Positions 11,489 to 23,855 of a stretch of DNA of 64,000 nucleotides are shown piece by piece. Made by a program: the position numbers and the translations under genes. The stretch is taken from assembly GCA_017979445.1 (NCBI GenBank), contig CM030714.1, positions 43,780,220 to 43,844,219 of the forward strand. The letters are read 5' to 3'. This stretch comes from Akebia trifoliata (lineage: Eukaryota; Streptophyta; Magnoliopsida; Ranunculales; Lardizabalaceae). The notes below the pieces were generated by a model. The model worked only from the letters and a program-made list of their open reading frames with translations, made no database searches and was not told the origin of the DNA. Each line of letters begins with the position of its first letter. Position 1 is the first letter of the stretch.

Positions 11489-11639
11489 ATGATACTCTGA
11501 CACTCTTTTTCAGACAACCCCATTAGAGAACCATAGATCCTTTGATTAGGTATACACAAGGAAAAGATTTATGATTTTGTAATTGTCAAATCAGAGAGTG
11601 TATGGGGGACATCTGAAAAAAGAGCGTCAGATTATCATT
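11489..11639. mobile_element. short MITE, family of 7880-8077
   Basis: The left end ATGATACTCTGACACTCTTT and the right end AAAGAGCGTCAGATTATCAT are inverted near-copies, with arms continuing through CAGA..ACCCCAT. About 150 bp; no coding capacity. Confidence 0.65.
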
Positions 11640-11847
11640 AGTCTTCTTATAATTAAGCCACAAGTAAAAGAAATCCAATACCAAATCCCTGAGATGGTTA
11701 CTCATAACCAAATAAAAAAGCAACTAGTTCCACGATGATAGAACCAAAGCTAATTAATTGATTTCGAATTCAGGAGGTAATCGGATAATTAGTACCCATT
11801 AACACCCTTAGTTATGATGTTGGATTGCTCTTCGAACAGCCCTATTA

Positions 11848-11884
11848 GTATTTATTTATTTATTTATTTATTTATTTATTTTTT
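11848..11884. repeat. (ATTT)n microsatellite
   Basis: There is an uninterrupted run of the tetranucleotide TATT/ATTT, about nine units. Confidence 0.9.
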
Positions 11885-13020
11885 ATCATTAATCAAAACT
11901 ACAAGTCTTTTAAAAAATCAACACATTTAAAGATACAAGTGAGCATGCAAATATGTTTAGAAATTTAGATATGAGTCATAAGTGTCCATGCTAAAAAATT
12001 TCATCCTTCCTTTGGATGCATGAAATGGAATTATGAACAATTATTATGTTAATGATGATGGTGGTACAAATCTCAATTCTTAATCTTCTCTCTAATCTTT
12101 GTTTTGTTTTTCTTCTTTATAAAGTGAGGATATTGTTTTGCTTTTTAAATGATCCTTTGAGGAGTTGGCTTGTATTGCAAGATTTTTCTTCTTTTTGGCC
12201 TTAGTGGTTTATTGGTTGAAATGGATTTATCATCTCTAAAGCATTTGAGACTTTGATCTTCTCAAGAGATCACTATCTCTGAAGAATTGATTTTATACTC
12301 AATCTTTTATGATACTTGGCATCTGTTGAAGCTTAATGCTTGATCTTCTTTGGAGGAAAACTTGTGAATTTAATATTCTCTAAAAGATGTATTATGTATC
12401 AAGAGAAAAGTTTATGGATTTGATATTCTCTAGAGGACTTCTCTATCCTCAACCCACAATTGAGGCTCTCCATCAACAAGACCGTTAGGATTTGACGAAA
12501 ATCACAGATTTTCTAGAGATTTGTTTGATTGGAATCTAAATATTATTGTTCTTATTGTTAGCAAGGTCTTCTTCTATGACAATTTAAGGGCTAATATGCT
12601 TGATTTTCTTTAGACAGTTCAAGTCTATGTCTTCATGGAAAATTATTTAAGTTCCTCCCCATTAGCATTGCTTCGATATTTAGAATTAAGTTGAGATCAA
12701 CTTTCCAATTATACCCTTGATTTCATAGACTTCTCTAGCCTTATAACAATAATATTTGAGGACATAGCCTCAATTTAAAAGATTGAATAATATTCAATAA
12801 ATAACCCGAACTGATAATAGGTATCCACCCAAGTGGGAAATCACGGGATCCGGTTTCTTAACGCATTCTCATCGATCAAATCACCTAAATCCCGAGGGTT
12901 AGCCTAGTTGGATACAATGGCTGTTGTCTCCCATTACAAGTGACACCAAAGGACCTGTCATACATATACACACACACATTGGAAGTGATTGAAGCCTTTA
13001 AAGAAAGCCAAACATTTTTC
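11885..13020. other. unassigned AT-rich interval
   Basis: No gene or element is recognised. Recurrent GATATTCTCTA/AGAGATCA-like words between 12170 and 12480 suggest old local duplication but no clean repeat unit. A TAGCCTAGTTGG word near 12901 looks like a Pol III box A but has no box B. Confidence 0.4.
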
Positions 13021-13023
13021 AAA

Positions 13024-13090
13024 ATGGTAGTTAGAAGTTTCGGAATGGGCTAATTTTTGGTGAGGGTGATCTCTATGGTGAAAAGTTCAT
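13024..13090. repeat. fragment of the 8594-8990 fold-back family
   Basis: It contains TTAGAAGTTTCGGAATGGGC and GTGAGGGTGATCTCTATGGT, the module of the fold-back element, as a single arm only. Confidence 0.6.
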
Positions 13091-14748
13091 AGTTTAATTT
13101 TTGAAAATTTAGATGACTTGGACTGCCATCCCAGTCTTGACTCTTGAAAGCCATTGGGTGAGAGATGGTCAATGTGAATAGTTTAACACATTGACTAATC
13201 CGAGATGACTCATTCGAGATTTGAAATGGTTCTCAATTATTTTGAAAATAGTCAATCAGAATTTATATTTTTTTATATATAAAATAATTAATTTTTATTT
13301 TTATAATATAGTTATATACTTTCTTATTTATATAAAGATGACTTTTGTGGCCCTAAACAATATATAAAGATGACTATAATTATATATAAATAGTTAATTA
13401 ATTAATTCTAAATCAATTTAATGTTTGACTCGGATGAATCAACTCAGTAAGAATTGAAAAATATTCCTTACCAATCTCTTAAAAAGAGGATCACCTTCAA
13501 TAAGTTTGAAGCACCTCTTACGTCTCTTCCAAACCTTTACCAAAGATAACGTGTTTAAGAGAGGAATCTTTGATTCCTTGTCCCTATTTTATATCTTAGG
13601 GCTTCTAATTTCTTTATGATGCATAATTTAATTTTCTTTTGAAAATAGTTTAATAGGAAATTCTATATGATAATTTTCAAATAATGACGATGAAAAGCAT
13701 CTATGGTTCTATATGTTTCCACGTCAAGAAAGTGAGATATGAGGTACAATCTTGAGATCATTCCACAACGACTCTAAAAAAAATATAGAAAAAAAGGCCA
13801 TTTGCCACTGTTCAACACTATTTTGGATCAAAACACACTCATCATTTGCTTCTTTTTCAACTCCACTTTAAACTATTTTTTCCTCTTCCTTCGTCCCCTC
13901 TTTTTAAAGGATCGAGTAAAACATGACATTCACCTCCTCCTTTATCTCTCTTTTGTTTTTTTGGGTTCCTATGAGATTCTTAAGAGATTGATCGAACTCC
14001 TACCCATTGACTTCGCTCTCTTAATTGAATGATCAATCAATCGGGGGCGGATTTATAATGGGGGCACTTGCCCTCACAAGAATTTTTAAAATTTGTAAGG
14101 ATATATGAGTTATTGCAACGGATAAAAAAATATGACATTATTGCCCCATTAAAAAAAATATTCACTCTTGTTTGCCCATGTAGGCAAATTATTGGCTCCA
14201 CCCTTGCATTCATTTCTCTCTGTCTCTTAATTGAACCCATAAATTGTATGTTCCAATAATTTGCGATGATGAATAAAGATTGAAGATTGATAAACTATTA
14301 ATTTTAAAGATTTAGATATAAATTTTGATTTGAAACGATTTGTAAAAATGAATAACAAATTAAAAAGATTATACTTCTAATTTTGAAGATTTAGTCATAA
14401 TGTTTAATCCGAGTGTTCCTTTCTATACTAGAATATACGTATTTTGCATATTTCAAAACAATCTTTCCAAGGCCAAATTGGAAAAGTCAAAAACATTGAG
14501 GCTTGGCAATGTTGAGCCTCGAGTTTTCAAAAGGTCGAGATTTAATGCTTCACTATTTTAAAACGTCTCGACTATCTTAAGTTGTTAAAAAAGTAAAGTA
14601 AAGATAAATTTTTAAAACAAACAATTGATGATGATGCCATTTGGATATAAAAAATGAGTTAATTATACTAGATGGCATGTTTTTGTGTATTACTTTTAAA
14701 CTTGTCATTTTTATAATTAGCTAATAGTTGTAGATTTTTTATGCCGCA
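13091..14748. other. unassigned AT-rich interval
   Basis: No gene is recognised. A segment near 13690-13775 (AAAGCATCTATGGTT, CACGTCAA, CAATCTTGAG.TCATTCCA) recurs at 30206-30306, marking a dispersed repeat of unknown class. Confidence 0.4.
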
Positions 14749-15057
14749 GCTGTGTTTGGATTGAGAGAAATGGAGAGAAGAGAAGAGAAAAAAATAAATA
14801 AATGAGTTTCTCTCTATTTCTCTTTTTTGGATTATTAAGCGGGAGAGAAGAGAAAAGAATTAGAGAGAAAAAAAATGTAAATTTTCTTCCTCGGAGAGAA
14901 GATGAGAGAAATCCTTTTAAAAATTTTATAATTTCAACTCTACTCCTAAATCACTTTTAAGATATTTTAAAATTTTAAAATTATCTCAAATTCTCTCCTG
15001 TCAATCCAAACATGATGGAGAGAAATTGAATTTCTCTTCTCTCCTCCAAACATGGTC
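14749..15057. mobile_element. hAT-like MITE with GAGAGAA-rich arms
   Basis: The left tip GCTGTGTTTGGATTGAGAGA and the right end TCTCTCCTCCAAACATGG are inverted. The arms are rich in GAGAGAAGA on one side and TCTCTTCTC on the other. A tip of the form (G)TGTTTGG is common in hAT-derived MITEs. No coding capacity. Confidence 0.55.
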
Positions 15058-15404
15058 TAGAAGTCCTTACTACCATAATGAGAGAAAGATGGGTAATGTA
15101 CTAATGTTGTTGCAAAATCACATTACTGTTTTTCTTTTTGATTTATAATTACAATTATACCCTAGGATATGTATTTATTGTGATAAGAAGACAGTGAGTA
15201 TTATTAATATTATAAACTATAAATTAATTATATTATAAAGAAAATACAAACCCAGATGACACACACAAATATTTATAATAGCCTAAATAATTATAGCTAA
15301 TAATAATATTATATTACTAATTTACTATAAACTAAAAATATTAATATCAATATATCTTTTCCAGATGCTGGGCCATACAACTACCATAGTATTCCTCTTA
15401 AATA

Positions 15405-16385
15405 TAGAGAGTTGCTATTGGCATCCCAACTTTTAATTAATACATCCCAATTAAAAATAAAGAAAATAATAATAAATGAATGATTGAGAATAAGTAAAAG
15501 TGGGGGGTGCTAATAGAAGCTCTTCGTCTATTTTTTTCTTCTTCTATTTCTATTTAGGACTTTATATGAGCCTAATCATAAGTTTAAACAACTACTAAAA
15601 TTATTTGTTGTAGTATTTAAAAATGTTGAGATTCTAATTTGAGCCAAGCCTCTGTAATGTTTGAAAAAATGTTGAGATTCTAATTTGAAGCAAAGCTCTG
15701 AAATGTTTGAAGAGAGTGTTTGAATCTTTAATTAGGATGTGATAACTAATTTAAGAGAAAATTATTTAGAAATGATTTTAATATTTACAAAAAAAGTATT
15801 GAAAACGAATAACTCGTTGGATTATTCAACGTTTAAAATGGTTAAGGTGTTAAAACATTGGACAATCCAACGTTTTAGGAAAATTTTATTATCATGCCAG
15901 GAAATTTCAAGGGTCCTCCAAAGTTAAGTTTTTTTTTTTTTTTTGACACAGAAAGAAGTATATCTGATGTTCACTTTTAACATGGATTCAAACATGTTAA
16001 ATTTTCAATTTTAACAAAATCAACAAAGATGGAGGACCTTAAAGATGAAGTGTTCTTAATAAAATAGTTAAATATTCAAGATGCTCAAAGAAATTAGAAG
16101 ATCCTTAAAATTTAATGTCATGTAGATATAATTTCCCAAGGTTTTAATCATTAAAAGGGCATTTTTGGTAGAATAGTGTATTTTAACACATTAAAACCCT
16201 AGACAGTCCAGTGAGTTACTAAAACGTTGGACTGGCAATGACTTGATTCATTTTTAGTAATTAAAAAAAAACAGATTCTTTTTTTATAAATATTAAATTT
16301 TTTAATAGTATTTTCCTTAATTTAAATAATTGGAGTGTGACAATCAAAATTTGGGATGATAATAGCGACCCTCTAAAAATATATA
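15405..16385. mobile_element. MITE family 'CTATTGGCACCCC', split copy
   Basis: The left part (15405-15750) follows the family: GTTGCTATTGGCATCCCAAC, GAGCCTAATCATAA, a GTTGAGATTCTAATTTGA word that is duplicated in tandem, and CTTTAATTAGGATGTGATAA. Family similarity stops near 15760 and resumes around 16310-16380 (AATTGGAGTGTGACAATC, then GATGATAATAGCGACCC). About 0.5 kb between is probably a later insertion. The right end lies about 110 bp from the PUX5-like start codon. Confidence 0.5.
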
Positions 16386-16493
16386 AATATAAAAGACAAA
16401 AATTAGAAGCAAGACTGCAAGAGCACGCAAGCGAAGCACACAAAGAAAGAGTGAATTGTGGGAAGAAAGAAGAAAGAAGAAGTCCCTGACATT

Positions 16494-19400
16494 ATGGAGG
16501 GAGAGAACAACAAAAAACTGGTGGAAACATTTTTAGAGATCACATCTTCATCAAATGAAGAAGCTCTCTTCTTCCTTGAGAGCCACAACTGGGATCTTGA
16601 CTCTGCTGTCTCAACTTTCTTAGAAGATAACAGCTTCAACACAGATACCACCACCAACAATCATCCTCCATCTCACTCTCCATCTCCATCACCATTGATT
16701 ACGTCTGATTTTCGACCAACTGAAGCCATGGATTCTAGCGACAAGAAACCTTCGAAGCCCTCTGGTAGCCGTACAGGAAGAATCCGTACGTTTTCTGATC
16801 TGAATCGTCAATCTGATTCAGAATCTGATAACGATTCTGATGAGCTTAAAGAGTACTTCACCGGAGGCGAGAAGAGGTACGAATCGATTTCTTGTGGTTT
16901 TTTAGTTTGAGATTGAAGTTGATACCCTAGCGATGTTGCTTCAGATTTTAATTTTGATTATATATCTTTGTGTTTTTTTTTTACGTAATTATAGGTTGGT
17001 TATGGAGATTTGTTATTCTTAATGATTTTAATCTTTAAAGATGAAGTATTTTTTAACCTGTTCAGTAAAATTCTAATCTTAAATGGAAAAAATAAGTTTC
17101 ATTTCCACTGCCCAAAAAAAATTCCAATGTTCTTAGAATGTTGTACCTACATCTCTGTAGCATTAGATCATGTTTTTGGATGCCACAAGATAATGCAGTT
17201 AGAAAACTTTATTGTTCTTTCCCAAACTAAATTCTCAATCCTTTATTATTTGAAAAATATCTTAAAACATCCTCTATATTTTATAAAATTTGAAAAATAG
17301 TTCTATGAAATTCTAGTAAAAAATGGATAATTTTAAAAATCCTTAAATAATTGTTGATGTTTGAGATACCTCATATGTTTCATGATTTAAGAAGGCATGT
17401 TAATGACTGGTTAATTAAACATGTCAAAACTTGTTAACGTCTCCAACCTAAACATGACCCATTTAATAATTGTGTTAAGAAGGGTCTGCACTATTATGAT
17501 CTAAACCCAATTAGGCTTGATTCAAACTCACTAATTTCGTTTCGTTTTTGAGTCATATTCATAGGTTGTATAAAGATTGCCACCTTTAATTCATCATATT
17601 GGTAGGCTCTAAAACTAGTAAATATAGTTTGGTACATTGGAAAGTTCATAGTGATGCTCTGATATTCATTAATAAATTTAAGCTACCATTACAACCATAT
17701 TTACTAAAAGAAATCACGTTTTTGCTCACTGGTATTTAAGATACATGGCATTCATCAATCACATTCTTGGTCTCCAGTCTCCTCTTCTGTTGGTGCAAGG
17801 TTTTCAAGGAGTTCAAAGGGATTTTCTTGGAGGATTTCCTTGTCTGGTGGGAAAGTCTTTGCATTATTTCTGCTCCTTAGTCTCTTTTCTTTGAGTTTTT
17901 GCTGTTTTTGTGGTTGTTTTACTTTTCTGGGTTGGTCACCTCAACCTTCCCTTTCTTTGTAATATTTTTCATTTATCAATAAAACAAAAAGATACATGAC
18001 ATTAAACTATGTTTAACGCTTAGATAAGCTAAAGATTTAGTGTTTAGGTGATAATACTACCTTATGCAACATAATTGCAAATTTTATTTAATGAATGAAA
18101 TAAATTTTATATTAGTTTGATGTGTCCCCTTGTATTACAATTTGCACTTGTAAGCTGAAGAAGCTGCATCTTACATTTTTTGATGTACAACACAATACAA
18201 CAGACTATGAGAATGATTAATAGTTGACTAACATAACTATTAATGTTATTATTTTATCTTATTTTTATTTTTTTTGTAGTGGCATGCTGGTCCAAGATCC
18301 TTCTAAAGTTAATGATGTTGACGCAATATTTAACCAAGCTAGGCAGTTGGGGGCTGTGGAAAGACCTGCTGATCACCTTGGTCCATCTTCTATCTCAAGG
18401 AGCTTCACTGGGACAGGGAGATTTCTATCTGGGGAAACAGTACCATCTGCTCCTCAGCCATCTGAGCCCATGATTCACAATATTATTTTTTGGGCCAATG
18501 GGTTCACTGTAAATGATGGGCCTTTGAGGAGGTTGGACAATCCTGAAAATGAACCCTTCTTGGAGGTAATATCGGATTATGCTCTATGCTGGAGATGAAT
18601 ATGCTTTTGATATTGTGATAGATAATTTGGACTGAAAATTTCCATTAAGCATAAATTACCACATTTACATTTGTGTGTGTTCCAAATAAACGAAGATGCT
18701 AACACTTACTCTTTCACATGGCATTATTAAAATTGCAAAATTTTCAGTTACTATTTTTTTTGTAAGTTCTTTTTTTCACAATTAAATCCCATAATTCCAA
18801 TTGAACCATATTGAAAATCATTCATGATTATACATGAATTATTTCGTATGGAAGTCATATCTACATTTAATTCATTGAAAATGATCTAGAATTTCATGAT
18901 TTTTTTTTTTGTTCTTAACTTTTCCTAATCGTGTGGTTTGGAGAGATCATTCTTAAGGGAAAAAAAATCTTCCATTGTTTGGGTGCTTTGAATGTGTTTT
19001 TGACCAATTATAAATTTCATGGAATAGTATAATTTTGATATTTTACACTAGAGTATGATTCATTTATCCACACTTTCCCTTTTCAGTTTAAATTTATTTT
19101 GAAAAGTGTGTTAGAAAAGCAGATTGAATCAATTTTTATTGCAGCACAGAAGCGAGAATAATTTCTATCCATCTTGATCAGTGACGCATGTCATATATTA
19201 GATTTGTTGTGTTTTCTTGTAAACAGAGGAAAATAGACTTGTAAGCTTTTGAAAATTGAGGAGAGTACATTGATCTCAGTATTCTTAGTCATATATTAGA
19301 TTTATTGTGTTTTCTTGTTTAGTTTGCAGAGGAAAGTAGACTCATAAGCTTAATCCTATGAACAAGCAAATAATTCCGAGATTAGAAAATCAATGACTCA

Positions 19401-19676
19401 TTGAAAAAGAAGTGTTAAAAAATATTCCTTTTTTTTTTTTTTTTCAATAAGCCTATTTTTAATGAGATTGGTGACTTGGTGCTGGCAAAAATCTAACCCA
19501 AATCTATGATAACATCATGCAAAGACTTTACCATACTTTTTAACTCCTCAGATTGAACCTTGAGTGCACATATTTGTTTTGATCTCAGCAATTGTTTTGA
19601 TTAAACTATTTCCTTTCCTTCCTTCAAAAGTTCTAGCATTCTTTTCTTTATTGCAACAAATTATAAATTGAACTCC

Positions 19677-19707
<31 letters not shown>

Positions 19708-22700
19708 AAAATAATAAATAAATAAATAATAAAAAATTAAAATTAAAAAATAATAATAATAATAAATAAATAAATAATGTTAAATGCCCCAAGGGATATT
19801 GCCTCTAAGGCGAAAAGTATTATTAGTTAGTTTTAAAGAGAGAAAGACCAACAAAACTGAACTACATGAAGCGATAAGAGAAATTGTGACCATGCCTTTT
19901 ACACATAAAAATAGAAATTCATAATGATCTTACTACGGGCGAAGATAGTCAACGATAACTCTTTCCTTGAAGTTATTACGTTCGTATTCTAAATATGTAG
20001 GTCAGGACCACCATAGAATAGGCCGCAATCCTAGGTCAAAAATCAAAATGAAAACCATAGTTATACCTCAAAAATATATAGAATGGCATATTAATTTAGG
20101 AAAACTTTATGCCCTTTAAGAAATCTTGTCTCACAAATTAAGACCTAAAACTTGGATTGCTAAAAGGCAAATGGTTAACAATTACGATAAAAAAATCCTT
20201 ACATAAAAATTAGAGGCACATGTTGCTGGATCTTAATGAGACAAACCCGGCTGTTTCTGCAGATAACTCAGCCATAGACTCATAATGAGAGAGCTCCTTC
20301 CAACAGGCTAAACAAACTCAAAATAATCAGCCACACTCTGTGTTCCTTGGGTAGTCTGGGCAATGTCTCGGTAAAGCTCATAAATCTTCGAGTCATCCTA
20401 CTGTGAGCATATTCCTGAGGGCTGACCACAAAGATGGAACAGTTTCATGATACATAAACATAGTATAGATTCGCTGCTCCATTGAATTAAATAGTCATCC
20501 AAAAATAATACAGTTATCAATTTCCCATTGTTCAAATTTTGGATCAGTGAGGTGTTTTAATAACGGTGCCCAAAAGCCATCCAGATTTACCTCTACTACC
20601 CAAATAAAGTCGCACAGACCAAGACTGAAAATTCCGACCATCTACTAGGGCATTGGTTATATGCTGGACTGAGCCCCAAGAGTTGTGTTGGAATCCTTGG
20701 TTTCGTGAGTTGTCATTGTGCACTATGAACAACAAAACTTTGAATCAAAGGGAGATCACTCGTAGTAGTACTGTCGAAGGGTAGCAACAAGGACAAAAAC
20801 AATGGCAGCACCTCTGTTGCTGTCACATACCACCAAAGATCCACCTAGCTGCTGTCGCAAGGTTAACACAACCCCAAAAAATACCTAGTTGCTGTCGGCA
20901 GCACCAAACACAGTTCCACATACTGTCGCAGGCCACAAGAGAGCCCCAAACACTATCGCAGCACCAAACATAGCAACTACTGCTGTTGTAGGGGTAACAC
21001 AACCCTCTCACAAGGTTAACACAACCCAAAAAAAAATTTAGTTGTTGTCGGCAGCACCAAACACAACCTCTACACACTGTCGCAGGTCACAAGAGAGCCC
21101 CAAACATTGTTGCACCACCAAACACAGCAACTGCTGCTGTCGTAGGGGTAATACAACCTCAGAAAAGTTATCTAGTTGTTGTCGGCAGCACCAAACACAA
21201 TGGGGGGGGGCGTGTCGCAGGGCAAAATAAAGGGAATAAGAGAAAAGAAATAAAAGATCCTCGAAGGGGAGAAGGTCTAAGGAATCTGCTCGAGGTTAGG
21301 GTTTAGTAAATAAAGAGGAAAAGAAAGTAAGGAAGAAGGAGAGGGGGGGGGGGGGGACGAAATTTCTTAACTCTGATACCAAGAAGAATTTGAGAAGAAT
21401 AATTGTCAAGTCTCTTTATGAGAGCTTGGCAGGAATTTATATTAATAAAATAGTCAAAAGACCAAGTGTGTGTTTGGTAACACTTCTGAAGTCTGAATGG
21501 AGGTGGTCCACCTTTAAAATTCAGACTTTAGAAGCTTTATTTCCGTTTGTTTTGGTTTAGATTTCAGACTTCAGAACTAAAATTCAGAAGTTTTGAACCA
21601 GTGATGGAGATATGCTAGATGAAACTTCTGAAATCTGATTTTTTATTATTTCTAAAATACCCTCTTCAAAACCCTGAGTTCTATCACTTATCCTTTCTTT
21701 ATAAGAACCATAAAATCCTTATTTTTAACTTTTCTATCTCTCCTTTCTTTTTTACCTCTCCTTCCTCTACAATTGTGTTGTCAAAGTCTCTCCCCTTTCT
21801 CTCATTTCATGTTTGAAAAATCCTATATTTTTATACGAACCCTAAAACCCAATATTTTTCAATTAGAAAAGGAATGATTGTTTATTGTTTGAGTATTACC
21901 TTGTTGGAATATAATTTCTCAAGTATGAATTCAAATTGAAAACAATACTCTTGGGTGTTTGATGTGTTAGAAATCAAAATTAAATGTGTAGATGGTTTCA
22001 TTATGCAAAACATGTTATGTTTTTCGGTTAACAATTTATTAGAATTACAAAAGGATAATATTGTCAAAATGGCCATTATGTTTTAAAATTCTATTTGTAA
22101 CCAGAAGCTTTTAAAAATGATAAACAAACAACTTTTCCAGAATAAGATATCAGATTTTAAAACATAGACTTCAGAATTCAAACTTTAGACTTCAGAAGTG
22201 TTACCAAACATACCCTAAAGTGCCCTTACATGTAAGAAATAAATAAAAGCTATATTTAAAATATAACTAGAGCTAAAATAACAACTAGATTGTTTCCAAT
22301 AATATTTTCCAATTGTTTCTGTTACATTTAACAGTTGGCTCATATAGTAGTTAACAAACAACATATCTACTTTAAATTTCAGATCTTTGATGAAATCAGT
22401 TCGAGAATAACCACAATATTCACAATTTAAGGATAGACTGATCTATACTTTAAGACCATGACAGTATGTTATTGACCATTCTATAAAAAAGGTCATCGAC
22501 TATTTGTGAACTCACCCAAGTCAAGTTTTAATGGGTGTAATGTTTCAAAGCTTAGAATTGAGGCCCAAAATATCATTAAGTTTCAAGAGATTGGATAAAC
22601 CTGAACATGAAAAAAAAAACGAAAATGACGTTGATTGTAGATAAGTGGGATACGACTTAGTTCACTTTCCGACTTCCTTCTACTTTTACTGTGCATTTAT

Positions 22701-23398
22701 TGTTAGCAGCACGTAGGCAATTCAAATTTGTTGATCACATTCTACAATTTACAATGTTACATAGTATTCGAGTGGTGAAGTTTTATACTTATAATTAATT
22801 ACTTCTCACTATGCAGAGCATCATGAAGTCTGAGTGTCCAAAAGAGCTTGAACCGGTAGATAGGAGCAAACCAGTTCCAGTTCACGTTAATATCATAAGG
22901 AGAGATGTAGACTGCCCTGTGCGTCCTTGTTTCCCTCTTTTTAACTTCTTTCACTGCTTTTCTGCCATCTATCCTTAGCCTTCTGTGATTTTCATATTTA
23001 AGCAGGAGCCGGAGAAGCGTCAAGTTCCATTTCAGGGTGTGGGAATAACTTTAGGTAGCGGCACCACCACCACCACCACCACTGTGGCTCCTGAACCATC
23101 TGTTACTGTTGGCTCACTCAACACTACATCATCCCCATCCATGGGTTTAATTGTAGATGAAACATTGCCCTCAACCTCGATTCAGCTCAGGTTGTCAGAT
23201 GGCACGCGCATGGTGGCACGCTTCAACTACCACCATTCAATCAGTGATATCCGTGCCTTCATTGATGCTTCAAGACCTGGAGGGGTGAGAACCTATAGAT
23301 TGCAGACGGTAGGTTTCCCTCCCAAGCAACTTACTGATGTGAGCCAGACGATAGAACAGGCAGGCCTAGCCAACTCTGTTGTTATCCAGAATCTCTGA
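16494..23398 (+). CDS. PUX5: UBA-SEP-UBX protein, p47/PUX5-like CDC48 adaptor
   Basis: Four exons with GT-AG introns and consistent phases: 16494-16876, 18280-18565, 22817-22918 and 23006-23398, giving 387 residues. In order: a UBA-like domain (about 3-45, ending [16 protein letters not shown]), a Ser/Pro linker, a segment with [10 protein letters not shown] and [16 protein letters not shown] typical of plant p47 homologues, a SEP domain (about 190-245), an SHP p97-binding motif FQGVGITLG (266-274), a run of eight threonines, and a C-terminal UBX domain (about 312-387) with GFPPKQL in the p97-contact loop. Family knowledge: such proteins recruit ubiquitylated cargo to the CDC48/p97 ATPase. 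The N-terminal UBA favours PUX5 over the shorter PUX3/PUX4. The ATG at 16494 is the first Met of the domain-bearing frame; an upstream in-frame GTG is not credible. Intron 3 is 4.25 kb and swollen by transposon insertions. Confidence 0.92.
16877..18279 (+). other. intron 1 of PUX5-like gene
   Basis: The donor is AG|GTACGA and the acceptor TTTTTGTAG|T. The interior near 17760-17995 has a TCTTTTCTTTGAG...CTGGGTTGGTCACCTC stretch ending in a T-rich, AATAAAA-like tail, which resembles the 3' end of a plant LINE. The remainder is unassigned AT-rich sequence. Confidence 0.6.
19675..19710. repeat. C23-A13 homopolymer block
   Basis: An uninterrupted run of 23 C is followed directly by about 13 A and then an (AATA)n tract. 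Such a block is rare in AT-rich plant DNA and is prone to sequencing or assembly length error. Confidence 0.9.
20859..21205. repeat. 153-bp tandem repeat in the copia leader
   Basis: Two full units and a partial third. AAGGTTAACACAACCC occurs at 20859 and 21012. Each unit then has TTGTCGGCAGCACCAAACAC, GTCGCAGG.CACAAGAGAGCC and GCTG.TGTAGGGGTAA-type words. It lies between the copia primer-binding site and gag. Frames through it are low-complexity Cys/Trp-rich shadows. Confidence 0.75.
21465..22216. mobile_element. hAT-like MITE, 752 bp
   Basis: The left tip AGTGTGTGTTTGGTAACACT and the right tip (complement AGGGTATGTTTGGTAACACT) share about 24 bp of TIR continuing into TCTGAAGTCT. Shorter relatives lie at 46923-47175 and 25722-25795. 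A GTTTGGTAACAC tip is typical of hAT-type MITEs. I could not define a convincing 8-bp target duplication. It lies within the LTR of the copia fragment. Confidence 0.7.
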
Positions 23399-23855
23399 GC
23401 CAGCGACATGAAGGTATGTCTCTTTCTGGTTGGATTTACTACTTTTAGAATCAAACCAGTTAAATCTTGTTAGTGGTTGGGACGCATATTATGTTTAAGG
23501 AGGTCTACTTGTACACTCCGGAAGTAATTTCTGCCCCAACTTATGTTTCTATAAGCTGTAGACCTACATATATTTGAGATCTCAAGAATTAGATGTGGTC
23601 ATTTTTTTTTTGTGTGAATTAGTTGGTTTTTTATTTATTTGCCCAGTGAAAGAAAAACCTCTTAGATAAAGGAGACATTTTGGGCTCTGGGCCATTGCTG
23701 TTAAATGGATTGTTCTATGATGGAAACTGGGATGTGTTTGATTGTTTCAGTTAAAAATCATTGGCACGGTAAAAGCACTATTTGCCTGCTTTGCTGAGAA
23801 AATTACGTTAGCTTGGAAAATCATTTTCTGGTTAATTTGATTAGTCCTTTAAGCC

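Larger units (their letters stand above)
20200..22333 (-). mobile_element. 5' fragment of a Ty1/copia retrotransposon (LTR, PBS, gag)
   Basis: On the minus strand: a candidate LTR beginning TGTTAAATGTAACAG (22333 downward) and ending near 21382, then TGGTATCAGAG (21381-21371), the classic initiator-Met tRNA primer-binding site. A GA-rich leader and then a gag relic follow. The gag frame from 20735 reads [19 protein letters not shown] and [10 protein letters not shown], and after frame breaks [24 protein letters not shown] and LWSALRNML, matching copia gag (UBN2/Retrotran_gag) order. Several stops and shifts are present and no pol or 3' LTR is seen, so this is a dead, truncated copy. The MITE at 21465-22216 interrupts the LTR. 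Confidence 0.72.
18566..22816 (+). other. intron 3 position: 4.25-kb transposon-laden intron (second intron) of PUX5-like gene
   Basis: This is the intron between coding exons 2 and 3 (donor GAG|GTAATA, acceptor ATGCAG|AGC). It contains a C23 tract followed by A13 at 19675-19710, an antisense copia 5' fragment (about 20200-22333), a local 153-bp tandem repeat and a MITE. Coding phase across it is preserved, so splicing is expected to remove all of this. Confidence 0.85.

Noticed and set aside
12895..12915. TAGCCTAGTTGG as a tRNA or SINE box A
   Set aside because: It matches box A well but there is no box B, A-tail or target duplication nearby.
17010..17300. 96-codon plus-strand frame in PUX5-like intron 1
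   Set aside because: Composition is that of AT-rich intron DNA, with no motif, and it lies between well-defined splice sites.
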